Positions 34,975-44,100 of a stretch of DNA of 64,000 nt are shown here, piece by piece. Made by a program: the position numbers and the translations under genes. Source of the DNA: Azospirillum lipoferum (lineage in GTDB: Bacteria > Pseudomonadota > Alphaproteobacteria > Azospirillales > Azospirillaceae); contig NZ_JALJXJ010000003.1 of NCBI RefSeq assembly GCF_024170005.1, forward strand, positions 124,001-188,000. The letters run 5' to 3'. The notes below the pieces were generated by a model. The model had not been told where the DNA came from. It was given only the letters and a program-made list of their open reading frames with translations, and ran no database searches. Every line of letters starts with the position of its first letter. The stretch's first letter is position 1.

Positions 34975-35198
34975 GGAATCCGGATCGCGGCTGACGGTAA
35001 GGGTAGCCCGATCCTAGCGCGCCTGGGGGCTCCGGGCCAAGGGGGCTGACCGGTTCTCGGCCATCCGCCGTGGCTCCAAGAAGCCGGGAAGGCAGGGAGC
35101 CCCGCCTTGCCGTTGCCCCGACTGTTCACTATCCTACGCCGCACCACGCGCCCATGCGTGGCGTCCAACCGCCATGGCACCCGCCCGTCTTGCCGACC

Positions 35199-36764
35199 AT
35201 GCCCGACGACCTTCCGATCGCCTCCCCCGACGTCTCGGCGCTGGAGCGGCGGTTGCGGGCGGCACCCGACGACCTTCCGGTGACGCAGGAGCTTGCCGGG
35301 TTGCTGTTCCGGACGGGCCGCGCGGCGGAGGCGGAGGCTTACGCGCGCAATGCGGTCAGGCTGGCGCCGGAGAGCACGCGGTCCCACCTGATCATGGCGC
35401 TGGTTCTGGCCGACACCCACCGGCCCCGGGCCGCCGAGTTCCATTACCGCCGGGCGCTGGCTCTGGCGCCACCCGATGCCGCGACGGTGGCGAATCTCGC
35501 CTGGAGTCTGACGCGGCAGGGCCGCCTGGACGAGGCCCGACGGACCTATCGGTGCGCCGCCGCCCTTCATCCGTCCATCGCCCTCACATGGCACGGCTGG
35601 GCACAGACCGAGGACGCAGCCCGCGATCTTCCCGCCGCGCATCGGTTTGTGGGCCGCGCCCGGCGTCTCGACCCCGACCATCGCGGCGCCGATACCTTCG
35701 CGGCGGCCCTGCTGGACCGGCGTGGCGACCCGGAGCAGGCCCTGGCGATGCTGGACGCCGCCGCCCAACGGGGTGCCGACCCTGACGCGCTGTTGCAGAA
35801 GGGGCGTGTCCTCGACCGGATGGGCCGTCACGACGAGGCGTTCGCCGCCTTCGCCGCCGGCAAGGCTCTGCTGCGGCAGGCCGGGCACCGCTACGGCGAG
35901 GAACAGGCGGTGGACCTGATCGCGCGGCTCGCCACCTTCTTCGTCGCACCGCGCCTGCGCCTGATGCCGCGGCCGGACAGGCCTGCCGCCGGGACGCAAC
36001 CGGTCTTCGTCGTGGGCGCCCCACGCTCCGGCACCACGCTGGTCGAGCAGATTCTCTCCTGCCACCCCGCGGTCGCCGCAGGGGACGAACTGCCGTCCCT
36101 CGGGGCGGTGGTCCAGACGCTGCCGCAGATTCTGGGCAGCCCGCTGGCCTATCCCGAAGCGCTGTCGGAGCTGTGGATGGGTGATCAGCGCGACGGGCTG
36201 GAGCGGCTGCGGGACGCCTACCTGCGCCATGCCCGCAAACTGGTTCCGGTCAAACCCGGCCACACGCTGTTCACCGATAAGATGCCCTTCAACGAGACAC
36301 ATCTCGGCCTGATTGCGCTGATGTTTCCCGCCGCCCCGGTCGTTCATGTGCTGCGCCATCCGCTGGACGTGGTGCTGTCGATGATGGGGACCAACCTGAC
36401 CCACGGCTTCCAGTGCGCCAACGATCCGGAGACGGCGGCCCGCCATATCCTGCGGGTGTTCGATCTGGTGGAGCATTACCGGCGCGAGATGCCATTGCGC
36501 TACCTGCCGCTGCGTTACGAGGATCTGATACGCGAGCCGGAGCCGGCGGTGCGGCGGTTGCTGGGCTTCCTCGGGCTGGGGTTCGACCGGCGCTGCCTGC
36601 GCTTCGAGGAGAACCGGCGCTATGCCCGCACGCCCAGCCACGCGCAGGTCGCGGAGAAGCTCCACGGCCGCTCCATCGACCGTCACCGGGCATACAGGGC
36701 TCATCTGAAACCGGTGATCCCGATCCTGGAGCCGGTCATCCACGGGCTGGGCTACAGCCTGTAG
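35199..36764 (+). CDS. TPR-repeat sulfotransferase
   Basis: The 521 residues combine tetratricopeptide repeats (about 10-250; RTGRAAEAEAYARNAVRLAPES, RLDEARRTYRCAAALHP) with a C-terminal sulfotransferase domain. That domain has the PAPS 5'-phosphosulfate loop VVGAPRSGTTLVEQILSCHP, the 3'-phosphate motif VVHVLRHPLDVVLSM, and RYEDLIREPEPAVRRLLGFLGL. Such proteins are thought to sulfate polysaccharides or peptides, with the TPRs recruiting the substrate. ATG at 35199 (MPDDLPIASPD) was chosen because sequence before it looks non-coding. The next gene begins 8 nt after its stop. Confidence 0.85.
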   Translation: MPDDLPIASPDVSALERRLRAAPDDLPVTQELAGLLFRTGRAAEAEAYARNAVRLAPESTRSHLIMALVLADTHRPRAAEFHYRRALALAPPDAATVANLAWSLTRQGRLDEARRTYRCAAALHPSIALTWHGWAQTEDAARDLPAAHRFVGRARRLDPDHRGADTFAAALLDRRGDPEQALAMLDAAAQRGADPDALLQKGRVLDRMGRHDEAFAAFAAGKALLRQAGHRYGEEQAVDLIARLATFFVAPRLRLMPRPDRPAAGTQPVFVVGAPRSGTTLVEQILSCHPAVAAGDELPSLGAVVQTLPQILGSPLAYPEALSELWMGDQRDGLERLRDAYLRHARKLVPVKPGHTLFTDKMPFNETHLGLIALMFPAAPVVHVLRHPLDVVLSMMGTNLTHGFQCANDPETAARHILRVFDLVEHYRREMPLRYLPLRYEDLIREPEPAVRRLLGFLGLGFDRRCLRFEENRRYARTPSHAQVAEKLHGRSIDRHRAYRAHLKPVIPILEPVIHGLGYSL

Positions 36765-36772
36765 CCGCCGCC

Positions 36773-37978
36773 ATGCCGTTCGCGCCATCCCACAGCGACC
36801 TGTGCGAAATCCACCGCCGAGAGGGACGGCTGGACGAGGCCGTCACCCGGGGCCGCTGCGCCGTCACGCTCGATCCCGGCGATGCGGCGGGCTGGTACAA
36901 TCTGGGGGTGGCGCTCTACGACCGGCTGGAGATCGAGGCGTCGGTGACCTGCGAGCGGCGGGCCGTCCGGCTCCGTCCGGATTGGCCGGCCCCGCATTTC
37001 GAACTGGCCGAGGGGCTGCTGCTCTCCGGGCGTTTGGAGGAAGGCTGGCGGGAGTATGAATGGCGTTGGCGCCTTCCCGGTGTGCCGCCGCCGGTTCCGC
37101 CCGCGATCCGAAAGCGATGCGGGCCCGCCGCAAAGCCCTGGGACGGGCGCCCCATGCCCGGCAGCACCCTTCTGCTGGTCGCCGATCAGGGCTTCGGCGA
37201 CAGCATCCAGTTCGCGCGCTACCTGCCGATGGCGGCAGCGCTCTGCTCCGGTCTGGCGGTCGCCTGCAGCCCGGAGATGCTGCCGGTGATCCGCTCTCTT
37301 CCCGGCGGGCACCGGGTCTTCACCGCCTGGGAGGAGGCGCCGCCGTTCGACGCCTGGGCCACGCTGTCCAGCCTGCCGGGGCTGTCGGGCACGGTGCTCG
37401 GGACGATCCCGGCCCCGATCCCCTATCTGCTGGCCGAGCCGGAGCGCGTGGAGCACTGGAAGGGGCGTCTGGACGGGCTGCTGCCCCGCGGCTACCGCCG
37501 CGTCGGGCTGGTCTGGGCCGGACGTCCGACCCATGGGAACGACCGCAACCGCTCCATGCCACTCACGCGGCTGTCGCCCTTCTTCGCGCTGGAGAAGACG
37601 GTTCTGGTGTCGCTCCAGAAGGGGCCGGCGCAGGCCGAGGCGGCCCAGGTCTATGGAGCGGCGCCGTTGGTCAATCTGGGACCGGAGCTGGAGAGCTTCG
37701 CCGACACCATGGCGGTGCTGGCGCAGCTCGACCATATGGTCTGCGTCGACACGGCGATCGCCCATCTGGCCGGGGCGATGGGACGTCCGACCGCGGTCCT
37801 GCTGCCCCACGCGCCGGACTGGCGCTGGCTGCTGGGCCGTGGCGGCACGCCCTGGTATCCCACCGTCACCCTGCACCGGCAGCCGGCGCCCGGGTGCTGG
37901 GACGAGGCCGTCCGCGGCGCCGTCGCGGCGGTGACCGGCGGCACGCTCAGGGCTTCAGGGCGGCCAGCCCGTCGGTGA
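36773..37978 (+). CDS. TPR protein with glycosyltransferase-9-like domain
   Basis: The 401 residues begin with TPR units (LCEIHRREGRLDEAVTRGRCAVTLDPGDAAGWYNLGVALYDRLE and PHFELAEGLLLSGRLEEGWREYEWR). A GT9/GT41-like fold follows, with LLLVADQGFGDSIQFARYLPMAA, RVGLVWAGRPTHGNDRNRS, and CVDTAIAHLAGAMGRPTAVLLPHAPDWRW. This second layout is common beside TPR-sulfotransferases, so the two genes probably decorate the same surface glycan or protein. Its 3' end overlaps the convergent IalB-family gene by 32 nt. Confidence 0.8.
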   Translation: MPFAPSHSDLCEIHRREGRLDEAVTRGRCAVTLDPGDAAGWYNLGVALYDRLEIEASVTCERRAVRLRPDWPAPHFELAEGLLLSGRLEEGWREYEWRWRLPGVPPPVPPAIRKRCGPAAKPWDGRPMPGSTLLLVADQGFGDSIQFARYLPMAAALCSGLAVACSPEMLPVIRSLPGGHRVFTAWEEAPPFDAWATLSSLPGLSGTVLGTIPAPIPYLLAEPERVEHWKGRLDGLLPRGYRRVGLVWAGRPTHGNDRNRSMPLTRLSPFFALEKTVLVSLQKGPAQAEAAQVYGAAPLVNLGPELESFADTMAVLAQLDHMVCVDTAIAHLAGAMGRPTAVLLPHAPDWRWLLGRGGTPWYPTVTLHRQPAPGCWDEAVRGAVAAVTGGTLRASGRPARR

Positions 37979-38468
37979 TCCCCTTTGTCGAGATCGGAAA
38001 GGCCAGGGTCTGCGCACCGCCATAGGGACGGACGGCAACCTGCGCCCCCTTGGACCGGCGCAGCGCGTTCATGGCCGCCTCGTCCATCGGGGCGTTGGCG
38101 AGGCAACCATCCTGAAGGCATTGCTGGTAGGAGAGGGGCAGCGGCTTGCCGTCGTCGATGGTCAGCGCCGCCCCGGCGCGCAGATCGACGCCCAGCGGCA
38201 GGATCACGACCATCACCCCCTTGCCGTCCGGGGTGAAATAGCCCACCGACACCTTGAGGATGCGGGTCGCCTGCTTCGACTCCTTGTTTTCCATCACGCG
38301 TGTCTGCGACAGGAAGCAGCGCGCCTTCCCGTCGGCGGGCGTCTCGCATTCGGTCTGCCAGTCGCCGAAGACCTTGCCCGGTTCCGCCGCCACCGCGGAC
38401 GCCGCGCCCGCAATGAGGGAAAGCGCGGCCAGCGTCCCCCTGATGGCGATCCCGCGTACCGCCGCCAT
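37947..38468 (-). CDS. Invasion-associated locus B (IalB) family protein
   Basis: This 173-residue exported protein has a signal peptide (AVRGIAIRGTLAALSLIAGAASAVAA). The IalB-type mature domain has FGDWQTECETPADGKARCFLSQTR, VSVGYFTPDGKGVMVVILPLGVDLRAGAALTIDDG, and a disulfide-suggestive QQCLQDGCLA. Family members are periplasmic or surface proteins linked to host-cell invasion in Bartonella but widespread in free-living alphaproteobacteria. The ATG at 38468 is 5 nt past the autotransporter stop, so the two genes are probably co-transcribed. Confidence 0.85.
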   Translation of the reverse strand: MAAVRGIAIRGTLAALSLIAGAASAVAAEPGKVFGDWQTECETPADGKARCFLSQTRVMENKESKQATRILKVSVGYFTPDGKGVMVVILPLGVDLRAGAALTIDDGKPLPLSYQQCLQDGCLANAPMDEAAMNALRRSKGAQVAVRPYGGAQTLAFPISTKGITDGLAALKP

Positions 38469-38473
38469 GCCGC

Positions 38474-41400
38474 TCACAGCTTCCACTTCAGGCTGGCGGT
38501 CGCCGACAGGCTGTTCTCGCGGGTGCGGATCGAGTCCTGGACGTCGATGGCGGCGCTCACCCGGTCGTTCAGGGCCACACCCAGCCCGGCACCGATCACC
38601 AGGGCATCGCGGCCCGGCCTGCTGGCATCGGCAGCGAAGGCCACCCCGCCCAGCCGGTTGGTGGTGGTCGCCGTCGTATCGGCGAAGTCATGCTGCCACG
38701 CCAGTTGGGCGGTCGGCGACAGGTGCCAGCCGCCGACCGTCAAACCGGTACCGGCGCGCATGCCGACCGCGCTGCGCAGGCTGGTCCAGCCCGCCGCCTC
38801 GACATCCAGCGCCACGCCGCCGCCCGACTCCCGGAAGGCCTCGCGGGTGATGCGGTCCAGGCGCAGGCCTGCCCGCGGCTCGATCCAGACGCTGTCCGAC
38901 CCGGCGAAGGCCATGCGGTGCCCGGCGGCGATCTCGACGGAAAAATCATGGCCGTCCGCCGTTGCGCTGGCGCCCTGCGCCAGCCCGCCGAAGGCGACGG
39001 CACGTGACGTGTCGTGGTGGGCGTAGCCGTAGCCGATGGCGCCTTCCACATAGGGGCTGTCCGCCACGCCGCGCAGATTCCAGGAGCCGTAGAGCGTCGC
39101 TTGGTAGCTGTCCACCTCGGCCTTGCCCAGCCCGTCGCGGGAGGTGACGCGGTTGCGCAGATAGCCGAGCGCCACGCCGCCGCTCACGCCAATCTCGTAG
39201 CTGCGGTCCACGCCCAGCAGGAAACCGCCGATCCGCCCGGTGGTGCCGGCGGCGTTGCCGTCCGAACCGGTCCGGACATGGCCCGCCAGCGGCTGGCCCC
39301 ACGCGCCGCCCGGACCGCGGATTCCGCCGCCGGTCCCCCCGGTCTCGCCGATGGCGCGCGTGCCGTTGCTGCCGCCGGCCAGCCGGACGCCGGACGACGT
39401 CGCCTCGCCGCCGCGCAGCACCGACAGGCGGCTCTCCACCGCGCTGCCGAACAGCCGGCGGCTGGTGCGGTCGGCGGCGAGCGTGTCGGCGTGCAGCTTG
39501 CCGGAGAGTTGGTCGAGCGCCCCGGCGATACCGTGCCCCGGCAGGCCGTAGAGGCCGCCGAACAGCGGGGCGGCGATGCCTTCCAGCCGTGCTCCGGCGG
39601 TGGGGCGCAGCGCGTCCACCGCCGCGCCGGCAGCCTGCTGGTTGGGCGTGCCGCCACGGACCGCGTAGCTGGTCGGGGTGACCACCAGCCGGACGGTGGT
39701 GGCGTCGTACAGCGTGTCGAAGCGGGTGCCGGCCTCCAGCCCCGCCTCCGGCTGCGTCACGGCGGCGAAACTGCCGGACACGCCGCCGTCCGCCTGGACG
39801 ATGGTGAAGCTCTGCCCCAGCGTCGCGGTGTAGCTGTTGGTCGCGTCGCCGCTGATGCCGCGCAGCACGGGGGTCAGCGTGCCGGCGACAGTGAAGGACG
39901 CCCCCTGCACCCGGACCTGGTCGTGCTGACCGGCGCCGAAGCCGGCGGCCGGGCCGTCGATCTCGGCGCGCAGCACGCTGGTGCCGGTCAGCGTCACCGC
40001 CGACTGGAAGGTCAGCACGCCGGGCGAATTGCCCGGCGACAGGGTGCCGGACAGCGTTGCCGGGCCAAGGACCGTGCCGCCGCCGCTGAAGGTCGAGCCG
40101 GCACTGGTAGTGAGGGAGCCGGCGATCACGCCATTGACGGACACCGACCCGCCGCTTCCCACGGTGACCGTGCCGGTGCTGCCGGTGGCGGCCACGGTGA
40201 CGGTGCCCGTGCCGACCGTGACCGGCGCCATAACGGCACCGGCCAGGGTGGCGTTGCCGCCGGAGGTCACGGTGAGCGCGCCGTTGACGGCGCCGTTGGC
40301 GGCCACGGTCAGGGTTCCACCTGCGACCGTCAGCGTTCCGCCAACGCCACCGCCTTCGACCACGGTGACGCTGCTGTTGGGGGCGACCGTCACCGGAACC
40401 GCGACAATTCCACCGACCGTGGCACTGCCGCCATTGTTCACGGCCAGCGTGCCGCCGGCAACCACGCCGCCCTTCCCGACGGTCAGGACCGCGCCGTTGG
40501 CGACGGACAGGCCGCCCGCGTTGGCCAACTGGCCGGAGACGACCAGCGCGCCGGGGCCGGACGCCATCAGCGCGCCCGGGCCACCGACGGCACCCGCGAG
40601 CGTGACGGTGCCGCCGTCCGGCGTGATGGTGCCGCCCATACCGGTCACCGTGACCGACTGGCCGATCGTCAGCGGCGTGGTCGAGCGCAGCGTACCGCCG
40701 TCGAAGGTGACCGTGCTGCCCTGGACCGCGCTGTCGCTGCCGGTGAAGCTCGGGCGGCTGGTGTCGATGACGCCGGTCGTCGGAGAGGTGGGCGGCGGGG
40801 GAGGTGGCGGAGACGTCGGGGTGGGATCGGGGGTGGGGGTAGGCGTTGGGGTGGGATCGGGAGTGGGCGTCGGTGTCGGTGTCGGATCCGAGGTGATCGG
40901 CGGCGGCGGGGGAGGAGGTGGAGGGGGAGGAGGGGGCGGCGGGGACGTCACCTTGGTCAGGGTGAGCTTGATCTCCTTGTTCGCCGTGTCGAAGGTGGCC
41001 GTCGGGGTCAGCGTCGCGTCGCTGTTGGTGACGGAGGTGAAGGCGCCGGACAGGGCACCCGTCGTGGTCAGGATGGTGTAGGTCGTGCTGGAGCCGTACC
41101 CGCTGCCGGTCGAAGTGACGGACAGCGCGCCGCCCATGGTGGCGGTGCCGGTGACGGCCAGCTTGCTGGCGGTGGAGGAGGTCGTCCGGATCGCCAGGGT
41201 GCTGCCGCTGTCCTGCGTGTAGTTGCCGGTGACCGTCAGGGTGCCGGGCGTACTGGAGCCGCCGGGCGACAGGGTGGTACCGGACGGGGTGGTCAGGTTC
41301 CCGACGACCGTTCCCGTGCCGGTGAGCGTCGTGCCGCTGCTGAGCTGCAGCCCGGTGGTGAGCGAGCCGTTGACGCGCAGCGTGCCGGCCAGGAGGTTCG

Positions 41401-42343
41401 TGGTGGTGGCCGCACTCACGCCGCCCAGCGTCCAGTCGGTTCCGTTCATGGTAAGGGTGGTCAGGCCGGACACCGATCCGGACAGACTGCCGCTGCCTTC
41501 CAGCCGCAGGACCTGGTTGGCTCCCGCGGCCTGGATGCCGCCGACCACGACGCTGCCATCCTTCAGGTTGATGAGGCTGCCGGCCCCGCTCGCGAACGTC
41601 TTGATCGCGCTGTAGCCGTTTCCGGCGGCGATCGTCCCATAATTGACGATGGTCGAGACACCGGTGACGGACAGCGCGTCAGTGGTCCCGATGATCGTGC
41701 CATAGTTGGTGACGAAAGAGGCCGTGGTCAGCCCGGCGACCATAACCGCCGCGTAATCCGTCTGCATGGAAGCCGTCGCCGCTCGAACGTTCTTGATCAG
41801 CGCCGTTCCGTTGGACGGCGACCCGTTCGTGAGGCTGAGCGCATGGGCGGATTCGATGCCGGCCCAGTTGCCGATGATCGTCCCGGTGTTCTCGACGACC
41901 GACCTCAACGACGGCGACGAATTGGCGAACAGGATGCCATCGTAGGTCTTCTGAACGTCGACCAGTCCGGAATTGATGACGGTGCCGTAAGTCTGACCGT
42001 AGATGCCATCGGCCTGATAGAAGTTCGTGTCGATCGAAATCCTGATCGTGCCCTGGTTGGTCAGGGTCCAGCCACCGGCCGCATTGACCCACACGCCGGT
42101 GGTCAGATCGGTGTTCTGGTTGCCGGTGCCACTGTCGACCACGCCGCCGGTGCTGGTGATGAGGATGCTGCTTCCAGTCGGGTAGAAGGTCTGGTTCTGG
42201 ACCGTAGACAGTGTTTCCGCCGACGCGGCGCTGCCGGCCAACGACACGCCGAGCGCAATGGGTGCTGCAACCATGGCGGGAAGACGTCCGCCCGACATCA
42301 AGCTCTGGCGGATCGACTCCAGGGGCGACAGCGACGGCAGCAT
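38474..42343 (-). CDS. Autotransporter (type Va) with beta-barrel translocator
   Basis: The 1,289-residue surface protein has an N-terminal signal peptide ending near GSAASA. A long Gly/Thr/Ser/Val/Asn-rich beta-helix passenger follows (repeats such as LTNQGTI, GTVINSGLV, TLTVAGGTLTVAANGAV). About 60 residues of proline-rich linker interrupt it (PPPP runs and TPTPTPDP repeats near 40785-40950). The ~270-residue C-terminal barrel contains SGGVALGYLRNRVTSRDG and ends ASLKWKL with the required hydrophobic finish. The passenger has no protease triad, so adhesion is likelier than catalysis. ATG at 42343 has AAGGTGA 8 nt upstream. It is co-directional with the IalB-family gene. Confidence 0.88.
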   Translation of the reverse strand: MLPSLSPLESIRQSLMSGGRLPAMVAAPIALGVSLAGSAASAETLSTVQNQTFYPTGSSILITSTGGVVDSGTGNQNTDLTTGVWVNAAGGWTLTNQGTIRISIDTNFYQADGIYGQTYGTVINSGLVDVQKTYDGILFANSSPSLRSVVENTGTIIGNWAGIESAHALSLTNGSPSNGTALIKNVRAATASMQTDYAAVMVAGLTTASFVTNYGTIIGTTDALSVTGVSTIVNYGTIAAGNGYSAIKTFASGAGSLINLKDGSVVVGGIQAAGANQVLRLEGSGSLSGSVSGLTTLTMNGTDWTLGGVSAATTTNLLAGTLRVNGSLTTGLQLSSGTTLTGTGTVVGNLTTPSGTTLSPGGSSTPGTLTVTGNYTQDSGSTLAIRTTSSTASKLAVTGTATMGGALSVTSTGSGYGSSTTYTILTTTGALSGAFTSVTNSDATLTPTATFDTANKEIKLTLTKVTSPPPPPPPPPPPPPPPITSDPTPTPTPTPDPTPTPTPTPDPTPTSPPPPPPPTSPTTGVIDTSRPSFTGSDSAVQGSTVTFDGGTLRSTTPLTIGQSVTVTGMGGTITPDGGTVTLAGAVGGPGALMASGPGALVVSGQLANAGGLSVANGAVLTVGKGGVVAGGTLAVNNGGSATVGGIVAVPVTVAPNSSVTVVEGGGVGGTLTVAGGTLTVAANGAVNGALTVTSGGNATLAGAVMAPVTVGTGTVTVAATGSTGTVTVGSGGSVSVNGVIAGSLTTSAGSTFSGGGTVLGPATLSGTLSPGNSPGVLTFQSAVTLTGTSVLRAEIDGPAAGFGAGQHDQVRVQGASFTVAGTLTPVLRGISGDATNSYTATLGQSFTIVQADGGVSGSFAAVTQPEAGLEAGTRFDTLYDATTVRLVVTPTSYAVRGGTPNQQAAGAAVDALRPTAGARLEGIAAPLFGGLYGLPGHGIAGALDQLSGKLHADTLAADRTSRRLFGSAVESRLSVLRGGEATSSGVRLAGGSNGTRAIGETGGTGGGIRGPGGAWGQPLAGHVRTGSDGNAAGTTGRIGGFLLGVDRSYEIGVSGGVALGYLRNRVTSRDGLGKAEVDSYQATLYGSWNLRGVADSPYVEGAIGYGYAHHDTSRAVAFGGLAQGASATADGHDFSVEIAAGHRMAFAGSDSVWIEPRAGLRLDRITREAFRESGGGVALDVEAAGWTSLRSAVGMRAGTGLTVGGWHLSPTAQLAWQHDFADTTATTTNRLGGVAFAADASRPGRDALVIGAGLGVALNDRVSAAIDVQDSIRTRENSLSATASLKWKL
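40785..40950 (-). repeat. Proline-rich linker repeat tract inside the autotransporter gene
   Basis: G-rich low-complexity DNA on the plus strand (GGGGT/GGTGTC and GGAGGTGG-type units) encodes runs of proline and TP/DP dipeptides on the minus strand. Such tracts can vary in length by slippage. Confidence 0.8.
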
Positions 42344-42370
42344 GGGCGTTTCACCTTGCAAGCACAGCAT

Positions 42371-42884
42371 GAGCGTTAAGACCGATGGGTCTTTTTTTGA
42401 ATGATAGCGTGCACCCTATTTTGTGACTAAGATGAAACACGCAAAAAATGCACCGAAATGACGCGCTTGCTTTTAAGGTTTCTCAATTATTGAATTAAAA
42501 ATTTGGCAAATTCTGTGTATTTCATAGAATAAACGAAGACGCCCACATTATTATTTTGGAACTAAATGTGACAAATATGCGCGTTTTAAATATTTATCCT
42601 CTGTCTAAGAAAAATAATTAATGCAGTCATTATGTTTTGTTTATTTATATTAGTATTACTTAAATTGTTGTCCAGCGATTCTCGAATTACCACAATAAAT
42701 ATTCGTTGCATAAGAACAGAATTCTATTAAAAATGGCAAACCACTGCCCGCTAAGGAAAGCTTATTTTTGGGGTTGGTTAAGATTATGTCCCGACTGATT
42801 TCTGTAATTATTCCAATTTTCCGGCCTGCAGCGCCTTGGGACCCGTCTTTAGTGCCGGCGAAATAGGCGATTGGCGATGCGAGG
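42371..42884. other. AT-rich intergenic region upstream of the autotransporter
   Basis: From about 42400 to 42830 the DNA is far richer in A+T than the rest of the window, with long runs of A and T. It contains no convincing gene; the small open frame at 42656-42895 lacks protein-like features. It is the presumed promoter/silencing region of the autotransporter gene. Confidence 0.7.
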
Positions 42885-43080
42885 GGCCTGTCCAAGAAGA
42901 CTTTGAATCAGATGAAATGGTTGTGACTAAAAGTCGCCTCTAGGACGGTGGTCAGGATGTGGACGCCTGAGAAATGCGAGCGCCGTGATCGTAGCGGGCT
43001 GCGCTGTCCGAGCACCCTGGCGATGAGGAGCGATGAATCTTCGCGCCGCTCATCCCGCCGGCGCGGCGGCCAGCAGCGTA
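42885..43080 (+). pseudogene. IS5-family transposase remnant
   Basis: An ATG at 42957 opens MWTPEKCERRDRSGLRCPS, closely resembling the N-terminus of IS5-type transposases (MWTxExRxRxxRxGLRYPSDL). After a frameshift the next frame reads GDEER, a stop codon, then IFAPLIPPARRPA, matching the family's DEEWAxIAPLIPPARRG. Only about 40 codons remain. GAGGGGCCTGTCC (around 42880) may be the left end of the element. The remnant is broken off before the 3' end of the DgcZ-like gene. Confidence 0.55.
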
Positions 43081-43096
43081 GGCGTGATCTTCGGGC

Positions 43097-44005
43097 CTAT
43101 CCTCGTCCCGCCTTCACCGTCACCGGCTTCTGTTCCGGCCGGTCGATGCCGTAGCGGATCACGCGGTTGCGGCCGGAGTTCTTGGCCTGATAGAGCGCGC
43201 GGTCGGCGCAGACCACCAGATCGTCGACGGTCAGGTCGGCCACCGCCTCCACCAGCCCGAAGGAGGCGGTGACGGGGACCACCCGGCCGTCGGGCAGCAT
43301 CACCGGCGAACGCATCAGGTCGACGCGCAGCCGCTCGATCACCGCATAGCCCTCGTCCAGCCCGGTTTCCTTCAGGCAGACCAGGAACTCCTCGCCGCCC
43401 ATGCGGAAGGCCTCGTCGAAGCTGCGGACGCCGCGGCTGATGACGGCGGCGGTGGCGGCCAGCACCCGGTCGCCGATGTCGTGGCCGTAGCTGTCGTTGA
43501 TGCCCTTGAACTTGTCGATGTCGCACAGCGCGACGCAGAAGGGTTGGCCGGTGCGGCGATAGCGGTTGTGCTCCCGCTCCAGCGCCTCGCCCATGCCGCG
43601 CCGGGTGCGCAGGCCGGTCAGCGGGTCCAGACCGGAGGCGGCGGCGGCGAAGGCGCGCTCCATCCGCCGCAGATGCAGCATGAACTCCTCGAAGCGGCCG
43701 ATCACCCCCTCATACTCGGTCTCGGTCGGCAGCTCGCCGCCGGACGCCTTCAGCAGGATCAGCCGGGCCTGCCGGTGCATCTGCTCGTGCAGGTTGGCCA
43801 GCTTCTGCACCGCCGGCTGTTGCAGCAGGTCGTCGCGGCGGGCCGCTTGGCACCAGGCCTCGAAGGAAGCCGGGGCCGACGACCGCTCCCCGCCGCGGCC
43901 ATCGCGGTAGAAAACGGCGCGCTGCCACTGGCCGATCCAGCGCAGATGCTCGTCGAGCACGGCGCCAAGCGCCTCGGTTGTGGACGGAGTGGTCGAATCG
44001 CTCAT
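43097..44005 (-). CDS. dgcZ: Diguanylate cyclase with N-terminal zinc-sensing (CZB) domain
   Basis: The 302 residues have a CZB four-helix domain with the zinc ligands His20, Cys52, His73 and His77 (LDEHLRWIGQW, FEAWCQA, NLHEQMH). This matches the 3His-1Cys site of E. coli DgcZ. The C-terminal GGDEF domain has GGEEF (203-207) and an I-site RSFD (194-197). In DgcZ, zinc binding inhibits c-di-GMP synthesis. It is encoded downstream of trpF, where trpB would usually be. The IS remnant follows its stop codon. The symbol is used by analogy. Confidence 0.85.
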   Translation of the reverse strand: MSDSTTPSTTEALGAVLDEHLRWIGQWQRAVFYRDGRGGERSSAPASFEAWCQAARRDDLLQQPAVQKLANLHEQMHRQARLILLKASGGELPTETEYEGVIGRFEEFMLHLRRMERAFAAAASGLDPLTGLRTRRGMGEALEREHNRYRRTGQPFCVALCDIDKFKGINDSYGHDIGDRVLAATAAVISRGVRSFDEAFRMGGEEFLVCLKETGLDEGYAVIERLRVDLMRSPVMLPDGRVVPVTASFGLVEAVADLTVDDLVVCADRALYQAKNSGRNRVIRYGIDRPEQKPVTVKAGRG

Positions 44006-44100
44006 GGGCGCATCCTACCCGACGGCGCAGAGTCCCGCCATGCGATCAAGATAAGCCGAAGCATTCGTCTAAAACAGGGCGCTATCTTGCCGGATCGCCT

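Noticed and set aside
39014..42379. 1,121-codon plus-strand open frame opposite the autotransporter
   Set aside because: It is a shadow of the low-complexity Gly/Thr/Val coding strand. The composition is Arg/Gly/Ala/Asp-rich and it has no recognisable domain.
42656..42895. 79-codon minus-strand frame in the AT-rich island
   Set aside because: It has no ribosome site or recognisable protein features, and it partly overlaps the IS remnant; most likely chance in AT-rich DNA.
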